Below, in pieces: positions 53,234-62,078 of a stretch of 64,000 nucleotides of DNA. Under the pieces are notes generated by a model. The model was not told the origin of the DNA and ran no database searches. It saw only the letters and a program-made list of their open reading frames with translations. A program made the position numbers and the translations under genes. Position 1 is the stretch's first letter. Each line of letters begins with the position of its first letter. The stretch is from Pseudofrankia inefficax. Its GTDB lineage: Bacteria; Actinomycetota; Actinomycetes; Frankiales; Frankiaceae. The stretch is from the NCBI RefSeq assembly GCF_000166135.1, contig NC_014666.1:5270001-5334000 (forward strand), in the 5' to 3' direction.

Positions 53234-54256
53234 TTAGGTGGATTCGGTGCGCCTTCCGGCCGGGAGGGTGAGTGGGAGGCCGAACCAGCCGAGGACGGTG
53301 TTCTCGAACCGGGTCATCGCGCTGATATGCCCGTCGGTGACGGTCACGGCGAACAGGCCTGTGGCGTGCCGCTGCCCGTCCGCGCCGTGGACGTACGAGC
53401 CGAACGCCGGCCCGCCGTTGGCGCGGGTGGGGACGAGGCTGTAGCGACGTCCGGGGACGAGCAGCACCCGGAAGAACTGGGTCACGACGTCGACGCCCTG
53501 GTACTCGTGCGGCATCGGTGGCATCGAGAGGAACACGTCGTCGGTGAACAGCTCGACGAGCGCGGTCAGATCGGCCGCCTCGTAGGCGCGGACGAACCGG
53601 GCCACGATCGCGCTCTCCTGCGCCGACCCGATCGTCGATGGTGCGTGCCGCAGGTGCGCGCGTTGCCGTTCGAGGTTGGCGCGCGCCCGGGTGAGGCAGC
53701 TGGTGACCGAGCGCACGGTGGTGTCCAGCATGCCGGCGGCCTCGCTGGCCTGGAAGCCGAGCACGTCGCGCAGGATCAGCACCGCGAGCTGCCGGGGCGG
53801 TAGTGCCTGCAGCGCGGCGACGAAGGCCAGCGAGATCGATTCGGTCTGCTCATAGCGGGCCTCCGGCCCGACGGGCACGTCGAACCCGCCGTCCAGCAGC
53901 GAGTCCGGGAACGGGCCGAGCCAGACGGCGGTCCCCTGGCGGGTGGGCGCGGGCGGCTCGATCCCGGGGATGTCCCAGGCCTTCGCCGGACGGCGGCGCG
54001 CCGTGCGCAGCGCGTTGAGGCACTTGTTGGTCGCGATCCGGTACAGCCAGGTGCGCAGCGACGCCTGCCCGCCGAACCCGCCGAGGCCCTGCCACGCGGC
54101 CACCATCGTGTCCTGCAGCGCGTCCTCCGCGTCCTGCACCGAGCCCAGCATCCGGTAGCAGTGCAGGTGAAGCTCGCGGCGGTGCGGTTCGGTCAGCGCA
54201 CGGAACGCCTCCCCGTCACCCGCCCGCGCCCGGGAGATCAGATCCTCGCTGGCCAT
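53234..54256 (-). CDS. ECF-type sigma factor with SnoaL-like C-terminal domain (SigG-like)
   Basis: A 340-aa sigma-70 family protein. Region 2 (about 10-75) contains H-C-Y-R-M-L-G-S-V-Q-D-A-E-D-A-L-Q-D-T and L-R-T-W-L-Y-R-I-A-T-N-K-C-L-N. Region 4 (about 145-195) contains L-P-P-R-Q-L-A-V-L-I-L-R-D-V-L-G-F. The C-terminal 130 residues are an NTF2/SnoaL-like domain, as in mycobacterial SigG and SigJ. Such factors have no separate anti-sigma; the C-terminal domain modulates activity. ATG 54256 is the start used. It lies downstream of, and on the same strand as, the MFS exporter gene. Confidence 0.92.
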   Translation of the reverse strand: MASEDLISRARAGDGEAFRALTEPHRRELHLHCYRMLGSVQDAEDALQDTMVAAWQGLGGFGGQASLRTWLYRIATNKCLNALRTARRRPAKAWDIPGIEPPAPTRQGTAVWLGPFPDSLLDGGFDVPVGPEARYEQTESISLAFVAALQALPPRQLAVLILRDVLGFQASEAAGMLDTTVRSVTSCLTRARANLERQRAHLRHAPSTIGSAQESAIVARFVRAYEAADLTALVELFTDDVFLSMPPMPHEYQGVDVVTQFFRVLLVPGRRYSLVPTRANGGPAFGSYVHGADGQRHATGLFAVTVTDGHISAMTRFENTVLGWFGLPLTLPAGRRTEST

Positions 54257-54367
54257 GGCTCGCCTCTCGACTCCGACCGGGACCTCCGGCCTCTCGTCGT
54301 ATCGACACCACAGCAGCCCAGAACTGCTCGCTCGTCGCGGCGCGTCGCGGAAAAGGTGGCGGCCGAG

Positions 54368-55954
54368 CTACACCTCGGAGCGAGGCCCCGTGGCCGTGGC
54401 CTGCTCGCCGCGGGCCGCGGGGACGAGCGGCGCCACCCGGGTCGGCTGCGCGGCGGGCTCGTCGCCCTGGCCGGCCGCTGTCTGGGCCGCGTGCGCCCGT
54501 CCGGGATGGACGTTGATGAGAAGCCCGGCGGTCAGCGCGCCGAGGACCAGGATGCCGGCCGCCCAGGCGCTGGCGGTCGCGTAGCCGTGCACGGTCGCGT
54601 GGATGGCGTCGCCGCCGCGGTGCGACGCCAGGTAGCTCGTCACCGCGGAGGCCGCGATCGTGTTCAGCAGGGCGGTCCCGATCGAGGCGCCGATCTGCTG
54701 CGACGTGGTCGACATGGCCGAGATGACGCCGACGTCGCCCGGGTCGGCGTTGCTGGTCGCCGTGCTGATGACCGGGACCATGGCGATGCCGAGACCGACG
54801 CCGAGCAGGATCTCGGTCGGCAGCACATGGGTGAGGAAGGCCGACTCGGGAGTCAGCCTCGTCAGCAGCGCGACGCCGACCGCCGCGGCGAGCAGGCCCG
54901 GGACGATGAGCAGCCGGGTCGGCACGTAGGGCATGAGACGGCTGGCGAGCTGGGTCGAGGCCAGCCCGTTGAGCACCATCAGCGGCAGGAAGGCGATCCC
55001 GCTGCGCAGCGGCGAGTAGCCGTCGACCGCCTGGAAGAGATAGGTGAGCGAGACGAACGTGCCGAACATGGCGGTCATCGCCAGCAGGATCGTCAGGTAG
55101 GCGCCGCTGCGGTTGCGGTCCCGCAGCACGCGCAGCGGCAGCAGCGGGTTCGGCCCCTTGCTCTGCCAGACGACGAAGCAGGCCAGCAGGACGACCGCGA
55201 CCGCGAGCGGTACGAGGACGCCACGCGAGCCCCAGCCGTCCGCCCCGGCCTCGCCGAGCCCGTAGACGAGCGCGACGAGGCCGCCGCAGCCGAGGATCAC
55301 GCCCGCGACGTCGAGCCGCACGCCGGACCGGCCGACGGACTTGGGGATCATCGTCACGATGCCGAAGATCACCAGCGCGGCGATCGGCAGGTTCACATAG
55401 AGGCACCAGCGCCAGTCGGCGTACTGGGTCAGCAGACCGCCGAGGATCAGCCCGAAGGCCGACCCGCCGATCGCGATCGAGGCGTAGATCCCGAACGCCC
55501 TGGCGCGTTCCCGGGGGTTCGTGAAGGTCGCCGAGAGCAGCGAGAGCACCGACGGGGCGAGCAGCGCGCCGCACAGTCCCTGCAGCCCGCGGGCGGCGAT
55601 CAGCACGACGGTGTCCGGGGCTGCGCCGCCCAGCGCCGAGGCCAGCGCGAAGCCGATGACGCCGACCATCAGGGTGCGCCTGGGCCCGAGCATGTCGCTG
55701 ATCCGGCCGCCGAGGAGCAGGAACCCCCCGAACGCCAGGGTGTACCCCGTGATCACCCACTGGCGTTCGGTGTCCGAGAACCCGAGCGCCTTCTGGGCCG
55801 ATGGCAGTGCGATGATCATGATGGTCGAGTCAAGGACCACCATCAGCTGCGCACAGGCGATGATGACGAGGATCCACCACTGGGCTTTCGTCGACTGGAC
55901 CTTCGTCGATCGCGCCGAACGGGTCGTCAGCTCGTGCTGGTCAAGGCTGGTCAC
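54368..55954 (-). CDS. MFS drug exporter (EmrB/QacA, DHA2, 14 TM)
   Basis: A 528-aa proton-driven exporter. The first helix has L-D-S-T-I-M-I-I-A-L-P, motif A is G-G-R-I-S-D-M-L-G-P-R-R, and about 14 hydrophobic helices are visible. Cytoplasmic ends are basic (N-terminus with R-S-T-K-V-Q-S-T-K). It starts at GTG 55954, and its promoter region faces a TetR gene across a palindromic operator, so it is probably induced by a toxic compound. The substrate is unknown. Confidence 0.93.
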   Translation of the reverse strand: MTSLDQHELTTRSARSTKVQSTKAQWWILVIIACAQLMVVLDSTIMIIALPSAQKALGFSDTERQWVITGYTLAFGGFLLLGGRISDMLGPRRTLMVGVIGFALASALGGAAPDTVVLIAARGLQGLCGALLAPSVLSLLSATFTNPRERARAFGIYASIAIGGSAFGLILGGLLTQYADWRWCLYVNLPIAALVIFGIVTMIPKSVGRSGVRLDVAGVILGCGGLVALVYGLGEAGADGWGSRGVLVPLAVAVVLLACFVVWQSKGPNPLLPLRVLRDRNRSGAYLTILLAMTAMFGTFVSLTYLFQAVDGYSPLRSGIAFLPLMVLNGLASTQLASRLMPYVPTRLLIVPGLLAAAVGVALLTRLTPESAFLTHVLPTEILLGVGLGIAMVPVISTATSNADPGDVGVISAMSTTSQQIGASIGTALLNTIAASAVTSYLASHRGGDAIHATVHGYATASAWAAGILVLGALTAGLLINVHPGRAHAAQTAAGQGDEPAAQPTRVAPLVPAARGEQATATGPRSEV

Positions 55955-56032
55955 CCACGCACCCCTCTATGGCCAGACGGCTCGACAATGAGCCTTGATC
56001 CGCGAGGATTGAGCCGCCCAGCGGCAACCTAT

Positions 56033-56061
56033 GTCACCATGGCAGAAACTGCCAAGGTGAC
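56033..56061. promoter_or_regulatory. TetR operator between MFS exporter and tetR
   Basis: GTCACCATGGCAG-AAA-CTGCCAAGGTGAC, arms matching at 12 of 13 positions, in the divergent promoter region (47 bases before ATG 56108). Confidence 0.78.
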
Positions 56062-56107
56062 GTGACGCAGGAGACGATGAACTCTGAGCGCCAGACAGGA
56101 GGGGGTC

Positions 56108-56707
56108 ATGACCGCCGGCTTGACGGAACGGAACAAGCTCCGGGCGCGGCGCGAGATGGCCGAGGCCGCCGGTCGGCTCTTCCTGGAGCGGGGCTACGAC
56201 GCGACCACAGTCCAGGACATCGCCGACGCGGCCGGCGTCTCCTCGCGCACCTTCTTCCGCTACTTCCCCGCGAAGGAGGACGTCGTCACCGCCCTCGCCA
56301 GCGCCTCGATGGACGACGTGATCGACCACCTCGGCGGGCGTGACGAGAACGAGACCCTGCGGTCGGCGGTGACGGCGATGTTGCACGCGGTCCTCGCCCC
56401 GGTCGGCGACGCCGCCGACCGGGCGCGCCGCTTCCAGTTCCTGTTGCGCGAGACCCCGGCGCTGCGGGGCCGCTGGCTGGAGGAACGGCGCAAGAGCCGC
56501 GACCGGCTCGCCGACGCGCTGACTCCCTGGTTCGGCGCCGACGTCGACCCGATGGCCTCTCGTCTGGTCGCCGGCACCGTGCTGCTGGTTCTCGACGAGG
56601 TGATGAGCCGGTGGGCCGACGACCCGTCGCTTGCCCATCCGCTGGGCCTGCTGGACGAGGCCCTGCGCCTCCTGGGCGAACCCCTGCTCCCTACCAGCGG
56701 GCAGTAA
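56108..56707 (+). CDS. TetR/AcrR family transcriptional regulator
   Basis: A 199-aa TetR protein. The helix-turn-helix (about 12-60) reads A-G-R-L-F-L-E-R-G-Y-D-A-T-T-V-Q-D-I-A-D-A-A-G-V-S-S-R-T-F-F-R-Y-F-P-A-K-E. The C-terminal ligand domain is helical, with W-L-E-E-R-R-K-S-R-D-R. GGAGGGGGTC precedes ATG 56108. It is divergent from the 14-TM exporter gene and probably represses it and itself through the 29-bp inverted repeat between them. Confidence 0.94.
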   Translation: MTAGLTERNKLRARREMAEAAGRLFLERGYDATTVQDIADAAGVSSRTFFRYFPAKEDVVTALASASMDDVIDHLGGRDENETLRSAVTAMLHAVLAPVGDAADRARRFQFLLRETPALRGRWLEERRKSRDRLADALTPWFGADVDPMASRLVAGTVLLVLDEVMSRWADDPSLAHPLGLLDEALRLLGEPLLPTSGQ

Positions 56708-56790
56708 CCGCCTCACCGTAACCGGCACAGCAGGCACCCGCACGCCCGGATGACCTTGGCCACAGCCCTGTGACCCGCGAATCTTCTCGG

Positions 56791-56809
56791 TTAGGTTAGG
56801 AAAACCTAA
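56791..56809 (+). promoter_or_regulatory. IdeR/DtxR-type iron box
   Basis: TTAGGTTAGGAAAACCTAA matches the DtxR/IdeR consensus TTAGGTTAGGCTAACCTAA at 17 of 19 positions. It lies 27-45 bases upstream of the first start codon of the next operon (unknown gene, ahpC, ahpD), so iron probably controls it. Confidence 0.85.
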
Positions 56810-56836
56810 GAAGGTTGACCCCTAGCGAAGGACGCG

Positions 56837-57466
56837 GTGGAGCAGATGACGGGCCTTGCCGGCAGCGGTGCCACCTCCCTGCTCCACCCCGAGCTCGTGG
56901 CTGCCGCCCGCGCTCTGACCGGCTCGGCCGACGACGGCTGCCTCGTGCGGTGGGGTGGCCAGGTCGCCCACGGCCTGCGCTTCACCGGCGGCCACGCCGC
57001 TCCCTCGCCGAGCCTGGCCGCGTCCCAGCCGGCGTCGGCCGCCGAGGCACCATCCACGCCTCCCTCGGCCGCCGACCACCGAACCACCGGCCTCGAGCAG
57101 ATCGCCGGTCCGGACGCCGGCTGGCTGTCCGAGGCCACCGGACGCCTGTTGCTGCTCGCACCCGCCACGATCGGCCGGTCGCTCGGGCACGGCGACCAGG
57201 CCTGCCGGTTCCAGTTCTGCGGGCCGACCGCCGAGGGATCGACGTGGGTGTCGGTGGCGCTCGGCGGCTGGGTGGGCGCGGTGCCGGAAGCCGACACGGA
57301 CCGGCTCGCGGCCCACTTCGCGCGGCGCCATCCCACCACCGACCTGTTCGACCTCGGCGACCGCTGGGCGTTGCTCCAGGTCGAGGTCGTCGAGGGTTTC
57401 GTGCGCACCGAGCGCGCCGGCGCGCACCTCGACGGCGACGACGCCCGCGCGCTGCTCGCCCGCTGA
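56837..57466 (+). CDS. Unknown protein, first gene of an iron-box operon
   Basis: A 209-aa protein I cannot assign. Residues about 45-80 are an Ala/Pro/Ser linker (P-S-P-S-L-A-A-S-Q-P-A). The rest is mixed alpha/beta, with G-W-L-S-E-A-T-G-R-L-L-L-L-A-P-A and F-D-L-G-D-R-W-A-L-L-Q-V-E-V. Two cysteines (A-C-R-F-Q-F-C) are close together. GTG 56837 or ATG 56846 (GGTGGAG upstream) could start it. It lies right behind the iron box and ahead of ahpC, which suggests a role in iron or peroxide stress. A ferric reductase or heme-related protein is conceivable but not supported by a motif. Confidence 0.7.
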   Translation: MEQMTGLAGSGATSLLHPELVAAARALTGSADDGCLVRWGGQVAHGLRFTGGHAAPSPSLAASQPASAAEAPSTPPSAADHRTTGLEQIAGPDAGWLSEATGRLLLLAPATIGRSLGHGDQACRFQFCGPTAEGSTWVSVALGGWVGAVPEADTDRLAAHFARRHPTTDLFDLGDRWALLQVEVVEGFVRTERAGAHLDGDDARALLAR

Positions 57467-57513
57467 CCGCTTTGTCGACCCCAACCCGAATGACCGAGAG
57501 GACGCCCACCCCG

Positions 57514-58089
57514 ATGCTCACCGTCGGTGACACCTTCCCCACCTACGACCTGACCGCCGTGGTCAGCACCGACCCTGACACCGCGTTCGTCCAGGAGTCC
57601 TCCGCCGGCCGCCCGGGCCAGTGGCGCGTCGTCTTCTTCTGGCCGAAGGACTTCACCTTCGTCTGCCCGACCGAGATCGCCGCCTTCGGCCGGCTCAACG
57701 ACGAGTTCGCCGACCGCGACGCCCAGGTGCTCGGCGTTTCCACAGACAGCGAGTTCGTCCACCTCGCGTGGCGGCAGAACCACGCCGACCTGCGCGACCT
57801 GCCGTTCCCGATGCTCGCCGACATCAAGAAGGAGCTCACGACGGCCGCCGGGGTCCTCGGCGACGACGGCGTCGCGCAGCGGGCGACCTTCATCATCGAC
57901 CCGGCCGGCGAGATCCAGTTCGTGATGGTCACGGCGGGGAGTGTCGGCCGGAACCCGAACGAGGTCCTCCGCGTGCTCGACGCCCTCCAGACCGACGAGC
58001 TGTGCCCCTGCAACTGGCAGAAGGGCGAGAGCACGCTCTCCGTCGGAGGCAGGATCCCCGCGCAGGGGAAGGTCGAGGTCGGCGCCTGA
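57514..58089 (+). CDS. ahpC: Alkyl hydroperoxide reductase AhpC (2-Cys peroxiredoxin)
   Basis: A 191-aa peroxiredoxin that reduces hydroperoxides. The peroxidatic Cys is in D-F-T-F-V-C-P-T-E. The resolving region has C-P-C-N-W near the C-terminus. The length matches mycobacterial AhpC, which is served by AhpD. ATG 57514 is chosen for the family's usual M-L-T-V-G-D start, with GAGAGGACG upstream; ATG 57490 would add 8 residues. The stop overlaps ahpD by one base (TGATG). The iron box upstream of the operon suggests regulation by iron. Confidence 0.97.
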   Translation: MLTVGDTFPTYDLTAVVSTDPDTAFVQESSAGRPGQWRVVFFWPKDFTFVCPTEIAAFGRLNDEFADRDAQVLGVSTDSEFVHLAWRQNHADLRDLPFPMLADIKKELTTAAGVLGDDGVAQRATFIIDPAGEIQFVMVTAGSVGRNPNEVLRVLDALQTDELCPCNWQKGESTLSVGGRIPAQGKVEVGA

Positions 58090-58628
58090 TGGGCGTCGCG
58101 GCCCTGCGCGCGGCGCTGCCCGAGTACGCCAAGGACCTGCGGCTCAACCTCGGGTCGGTGACCAGCCAGACGCACCTGACCGAGCAGCAGCTGTGGGGCA
58201 CCGTGCTGACCGCCGCCCTGGCCAGCCGCGGCCGGACGGCGCTCGCGGAGCTGAACCAGGAGGCGCGTGAGCACCTGACCGACGAGGCCCACCGGGCGGC
58301 CAGGACCGCGGCGGCGCTGATGGCGATGAACAACGTCTACTACCGCTCGCTGCATCTTCTTGAGGACGAGGAGTACGACCGGCTGCGCGCCGGCCTGCGG
58401 ATGAACGCGATCGCCAACCCGGGCGTCGACAAGGTCGACTTCGAGCTGTGGTCGCTCGCCGCGTCCGCGGTCAACGGCTGTGGCCGCTGCCTGCAGGCCC
58501 ACGAGCACGAGCTGCGCGGCCGGGGCGTGCCTCGCGAGTCGATCCAGGACGCGCTCCGGATCGCCTCCGTGGTGCACGCCGTCGCCGTCACCCTCGAAGC
58601 CGAGGAGCTCGCGCCGGCGGCGGCCTGA
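58089..58628 (+). CDS. ahpD: Alkylhydroperoxidase AhpD
   Basis: A 179-aa helical protein with the redox C-x-x-C motif [10 protein letters not shown], the relay that passes electrons from dihydrolipoamide partners to AhpC. The conserved upstream Glu and the following His of the proton relay fit the AhpD family. It is translationally coupled to ahpC by TGATG overlap. Together they form the actinobacterial AhpC/AhpD peroxide defence pair. Confidence 0.96.
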   Translation: MGVAALRAALPEYAKDLRLNLGSVTSQTHLTEQQLWGTVLTAALASRGRTALAELNQEAREHLTDEAHRAARTAAALMAMNNVYYRSLHLLEDEEYDRLRAGLRMNAIANPGVDKVDFELWSLAASAVNGCGRCLQAHEHELRGRGVPRESIQDALRIASVVHAVAVTLEAEELAPAAA

Positions 58629-58727
58629 CCCAGCCTCGCCCGTCACCCGTCGGTGGATGACCGCGGCCAACGCCCGGTCGCGGTCGTCCACCGCTCCGGG
58701 CATGGGCACGCCGGCCCGGACTGGGAG

Positions 58728-59291
58728 TCAGACGGTTCGCCCGGTCGCGGCGAGGAGCTGATCCTGCGGCTCGGTGCCGGCGGGAACGGGACGGGCCGCC
58801 ACGTACATGCCGGTCGCCGCGAGCTGGTCGCCGAGAGCCAGGACTCCGGGAAGGATGGCCGCCACGGCGTCCTGGTCGAGGCGGACCGTGTGACCGGTCG
58901 CGCGGGCCAGGTCCCAGGCGTGTACCAGGGGTTCGATCACCGCCAGGGTCAGGATGTCGGCGGCACCGCGTGGTCCCAGCGGGGTGGCCGTCCGCGCGGT
59001 CGGGTCGACCGCTGCCAGGACCTGCTCGATGGCCCGACGGGCCGCCTGCCAGGCGGCGGCCGGCTCGGCGCCGGCGAGCGCGCCCGGCTCGGCGGCCGGG
59101 GGGCGAGGCCCCCTGCCGGTCAACAGTGCCTCGATCTGCCGCTGCCCGTCGATGAGATGGCCAAGCACGTCGCGCGCCGTCCAGGGCGGGCATGGTGACA
59201 ACGAGTCCCACCGGTCGGGCTCGACGCGGGCGACCACCTCGTCGACACCGCGCAGCGCGCGTCGGTAGTGGTCCAGCGCGGGGAAGGTCAT
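58728..59291 (-). CDS. Maleylpyruvate-isomerase-like/DinB-fold (TIGR03086-type) protein
   Basis: A 187-aa protein of the mycothiol-dependent maleylpyruvate isomerase/DinB-like four-helix group. The typical W-D-x-L-S-P-C-P-P-W-T-A-R-D-V-L-G-H-L-I-D opening has one potential metal His. A second is in P-L-V-H-A-W-D-L-A-R-A-T-G. These proteins bind zinc and act on thiols or glyoxylate-like compounds; the substrate here is unknown. ATG 59291 overlaps the TetR stop (ATGA), so it is the regulator's operon partner. Confidence 0.85.
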   Translation of the reverse strand: MTFPALDHYRRALRGVDEVVARVEPDRWDSLSPCPPWTARDVLGHLIDGQRQIEALLTGRGPRPPAAEPGALAGAEPAAAWQAARRAIEQVLAAVDPTARTATPLGPRGAADILTLAVIEPLVHAWDLARATGHTVRLDQDAVAAILPGVLALGDQLAATGMYVAARPVPAGTEPQDQLLAATGRTV

Positions 59292-59881
59292 CGGTCCTCC
59301 GTGGAGTCTTCCAGCAGGGGTCGCACGGCCCGCCACGCTCCGGCCGCCAGCTCGTCCGCCGCCTCGCCGAGATTTCCAGCTGTCGTTGCCGCCAGTTGAC
59401 GGCGGGCGTATTCCTGGGCCGGGCCGATCCACAGCGCCAGCACCACCGCCAGCCCTGGGGTGCCGGTCCAGCCGTGCTCGCGCAGCCAGGACGCGACGTC
59501 CTGGAAGAACCGCTGGTTCTCGGCGACGGCGACCGGGTCGAGCCCTGAGCGCAGCACGTCGGGCGGCGTCGTCAGGAACAGCCGGGCGAGCGGCCGATCG
59601 TCCTGCAGCCACCGCAGATGCCGGATCACCACCCGCTCGATCCCGACGCGACGGCCGGTGGCCGCGCGCAGCTCGGCCGTCAGCGCCGACTGATGGTCGC
59701 AGAGGCCGGCGGCGATCACCGCGCCCCCCAGCGCCTCGCGGGTCGGGAAGTAGTGGAACAGGCTGCCGTTGCTGACCCCGGCGCGAAGCCGCACCGCCTG
59801 CAACGACGTCGACTCCCAGCCCTGCTCGCCGACATACGCGAGCGCCGCGCGAACGATCTGCTCTCGGCTGTCACTGGCCAT
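59288..59881 (-). CDS. TetR/AcrR family transcriptional regulator
   Basis: A 197-aa TetR protein. The helix-turn-helix (about 8-55) reads R-E-Q-I-V-R-A-A-L-A-Y-V-G-E-Q through S-L-Q-A-V-R-L-R-A-G-V-S-N-G-S-L-F-H-Y-F-P-T-R. A helical ligand domain follows. It is co-transcribed with the DinB-like gene downstream, with which it shares a four-base overlap. ACACTCTAGAG just upstream of ATG 59881 is a possible operator part. Confidence 0.92.
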   Translation of the reverse strand: MASDSREQIVRAALAYVGEQGWESTSLQAVRLRAGVSNGSLFHYFPTREALGGAVIAAGLCDHQSALTAELRAATGRRVGIERVVIRHLRWLQDDRPLARLFLTTPPDVLRSGLDPVAVAENQRFFQDVASWLREHGWTGTPGLAVVLALWIGPAQEYARRQLAATTAGNLGEAADELAAGAWRAVRPLLEDSTEDR

Positions 59882-59892
59882 GGAGTGACACT

Positions 59893-60345
59893 CTAGAGCA
59901 AGACTCCAGTCCCCCGTTCGTGCGGGCGGCCCCGATCCCAGGGGAAGGGCTCGAGGTCGGGCTCGACCCAGTGGGTGCGGGCCGGGGAGCCGGCGAGCGT
60001 CGTCGCGCGGTAGAAGCGGGTGAGCAGGCGTTTGTCGAGCAGGACCGGATGCGCGTCGATGAAGCCCTCGAAGTCGGCGGCGGCCCGCGCGGTGGCGTGG
60101 TGCGCCACCAGCTCCACCCAGGCCCGGCTGACAGTGGCGTGGTACTTCCGCGGTGCCCCGGCGTGGAGGGCGGCCTGCTGGATCCCGTCACTGACCACCC
60201 GGACGGCCGCGGGCATGCCGACCCGGCGGATCGCCAGCCAGGTCAGGTGAAGGTGGGCGCGGTGATCGAACTGCCCGGTCGTGCCGGTCACCTCGGCCAT
60301 CAGCTCGTCGAACAGCCCGGTCGGCCCCTCGCCGTCGTGCGTCAC
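59893..60345 (-). CDS. Uncharacterised 150-aa protein downstream of marR
   Basis: I do not recognise a characterised family. The protein has a His-rich N-terminal half (F-D-H-R-A-H-L-H-L-T-W) and K-Y-H-A-T-V-S-R-A-W-V-E-L-V-A-H-H; the histidines could form a metal or catalytic site. It ends F-P-W-D-R-G-R-P. GTG 60345 overlaps the MarR stop (GTGA), so it is probably translated with the regulator. A detoxifying role is a guess from context only. Confidence 0.72.
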   Translation of the reverse strand: MTHDGEGPTGLFDELMAEVTGTTGQFDHRAHLHLTWLAIRRVGMPAAVRVVSDGIQQAALHAGAPRKYHATVSRAWVELVAHHATARAAADFEGFIDAHPVLLDKRLLTRFYRATTLAGSPARTHWVEPDLEPFPWDRGRPHERGTGVLL

Positions 60346-60776
60346 GCGGGCACCTCCGCCAACGCGCGCAGAACCGCGTGGAAGCCGGCGATCGCGTCCG
60401 GGGGCAGGTCTACGAGGGCCCGCCGCTCCAGGTCGGCGAGGGCCTCGCGGATCGTGCCGGCGACCAGCCGACCGGAAGCGGTCAGTTCGACGACCACCAC
60501 CCGCCGGTCCCCCGGCCGGGGGCCGCGCGTGACGTGGCCACGCCGTTCCAGCCGGTCCAGCAGGCTGGTCAGCGTGGTCGGGCGGGTCCCGGCGGCGGCC
60601 CCCAGCTCGGAGATGGTGCGGCCACGGCCGTCGGCCAGGATGGCCAGGACGTTGATCTCGGAGGCGGTCAGATCGAGGTCCACCAGCGTGGCGGCAAGAA
60701 TCTGCAGCGTGACATGGGTGGCTCGCTGAAGAGCGAGCAACGCCGACCCCTCGGCCGGCCCGTGAGAAGTATCCAC
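60342..60776 (-). CDS. MarR family transcriptional regulator
   Basis: A 144-aa winged-helix protein. It has L-T-A-S-E-I-N-V-L-A-I-L-A, then I-S-E-L-G-A-A-A-G-T-R-P-T-T-L-T-S-L-L-D-R-L-E-R-R-G and the wing G-D-R-R-V-V-V-V. GTG 60776 is the start. Two CGATTTCG copies lie at and just before the start codon and would let the protein repress itself. It overlaps the downstream unknown gene by four bases. Confidence 0.92.
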   Translation of the reverse strand: MDTSHGPAEGSALLALQRATHVTLQILAATLVDLDLTASEINVLAILADGRGRTISELGAAAGTRPTTLTSLLDRLERRGHVTRGPRPGDRRVVVVELTASGRLVAGTIREALADLERRALVDLPPDAIAGFHAVLRALAEVPA

Positions 60777-60800
60777 GATTTCGGACTATACGATTTCGTA
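60774..60800. promoter_or_regulatory. Likely MarR autoregulatory site
   Basis: TACGATTTCGTA (60789-60800, arms TACGA/TCGTA) and a second ACGATTTCGG at 60775-60784 that overlaps the start codon. The paired sites could block transcription initiation. Confidence 0.6.
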
Positions 60801-60849
60801 GCAACTAGCGGAACCCCGCGGCGGTGGGACGGCCACCAGCACCCGCCGG

Positions 60850-61635
60850 CTACCAGGTGGTGATCATGCCTCCGTCGATTCGGATGTCCGCGCCGGTCAT
60901 GTTGGCGGAGGCGTCGCTGGCCAGGAGCAGGACGGCGGCGGCGATCTCGTCCGGCCGGGTGAACCGGCCGGTGAGCATCCCGGCGGCCGCGGAGTCGACG
61001 ATGTCCGACGCGGTCGCGCCCTGCGCCGCGGACAGGTGCGCGGCGACGCCGTCCGCCCCGAGCCACAGGTCGGTCGCGACCGGTCCCGGGCTGATCGTGT
61101 TGACCCGCACGCCCTTCGGCCCGACCTCCTTCGACAGCGCCTTGCAGAAGCTGCTCAGCGCCGCCTTCGCCGCGCTGTAGTCCATGACGAGCGGATCGGC
61201 CAGCGTCGAGTTGACCGAGCTGATCGTGACGATCGAGCCACCGCCCGCCGCGAGCATCGCCGGCAGGACGGCGCGGCTGGCCCGGACCGCGGCCATCACG
61301 TTCAGCTCCCAGGTCTGCTGCCACATCTCGTCGGTGATCGCGGCGAACCCGGCCAGCCGGGTCGGCGCCGACCCGACGTTGTTCACCAGGATGTCCACCC
61401 GCTCGCCCGCCGCGGCGACCAGCCGGGCCGGGCCGTCGGGCGAGGACAGGTCGACCCGGACGGGCGTCAGGTTCCCGCCGGCGGCGAGCTCGTCGAGCTC
61501 GGGCGAACCACCCCGCGCGCCCGCGACGACGGTCGCGCCCTCACCCACCAGGGCACGCGCGACGGCCAGCCCGATCCCACGGCTCGCCCCGGTGACGACG
61601 GCGGTACGGCCTTCCAGACCCAGCTTCACAGGCAC
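60850..61635 (-). CDS. SDR family oxidoreductase
   Basis: Classical SDR of 261 aa: GASRGIG, N-N-V-G-S, catalytic Ser in I-S-S-V and Y-S-A-A-K, with D-G-G near the C-terminus as in FabG-like enzymes. GTG 61635 is used (AGGAGA about 6 bases upstream); GTG 61629 is the alternative. It stands alone between the MarR operon and a 189-bp element, just ahead of the zinc alcohol dehydrogenase and crotonase on the same strand. Confidence 0.92.
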   Translation of the reverse strand: MPVKLGLEGRTAVVTGASRGIGLAVARALVGEGATVVAGARGGSPELDELAAGGNLTPVRVDLSSPDGPARLVAAAGERVDILVNNVGSAPTRLAGFAAITDEMWQQTWELNVMAAVRASRAVLPAMLAAGGGSIVTISSVNSTLADPLVMDYSAAKAALSSFCKALSKEVGPKGVRVNTISPGPVATDLWLGADGVAAHLSAAQGATASDIVDSAAAGMLTGRFTRPDEIAAAVLLLASDASANMTGADIRIDGGMITTW

Positions 61636-61825
61636 TCATCTCCTACGCGGGGCCGCGGCGAGTACGGCCACCTCCTGGGACGAAAGCTAGCCGGGCACCG
61701 GGCGGCCGGCTTCCGTCACATGGCTCATTTCTCGACGCGGGCCGCCCGGCCCCGGCAACCTGATCCGGCAGACCGACGCACCCGGCGGCTGCCCCCTCTG
61801 GAGCGGCCACCCGGGCGGACCCGCC

Positions 61826-62014
61826 GCCGATTTCCATACCAAGCTGGCGATCAAACCCGCCTCCAGGCGCGGTCAGAACCCATGATCGCCAGCTTGGTAT
61901 GCGAATGGGCGTCCCATGACTGCTTTGCGCCTTTTATCCATACGTGGTTCGCGATCAAGGTACGAGAGCCGTCCAGGCGGACTGGAAGATCAGCGTCCGG
62001 GTATGGAAATCGGC
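61826..62014. repeat. 189-bp palindromic intergenic element, copy A3
   Basis: The best-preserved copy. Perfect 15-bp inverted ends: GCCGATTTCCATACC at 61826-61840 and GGTATGGAAATCGGC at 62000-62014. The left hairpin pairs CATACCAAGCTGGCGATCA with TGATCGCCAGCTTGGTATG. The right half carries CGCCTTTTATCCATAC and a second imperfect hairpin. It fills most of the 61636-62078 gap; no gene is seen there. Confidence 0.92.
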
Positions 62015-62078
62015 ATCTCGTCGAGAGCCGAGGCTCGTAAGCGGCTGCGGGATCTCCGGCATCCCACGAATGGTGTGG

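Noticed and set aside
54161-56065. 634-codon plus-strand frame opposite the MFS gene
   Set aside because: Gln/Arg/Asp-rich antisense product; the minus-strand frame has 14 helices and MFS motifs.
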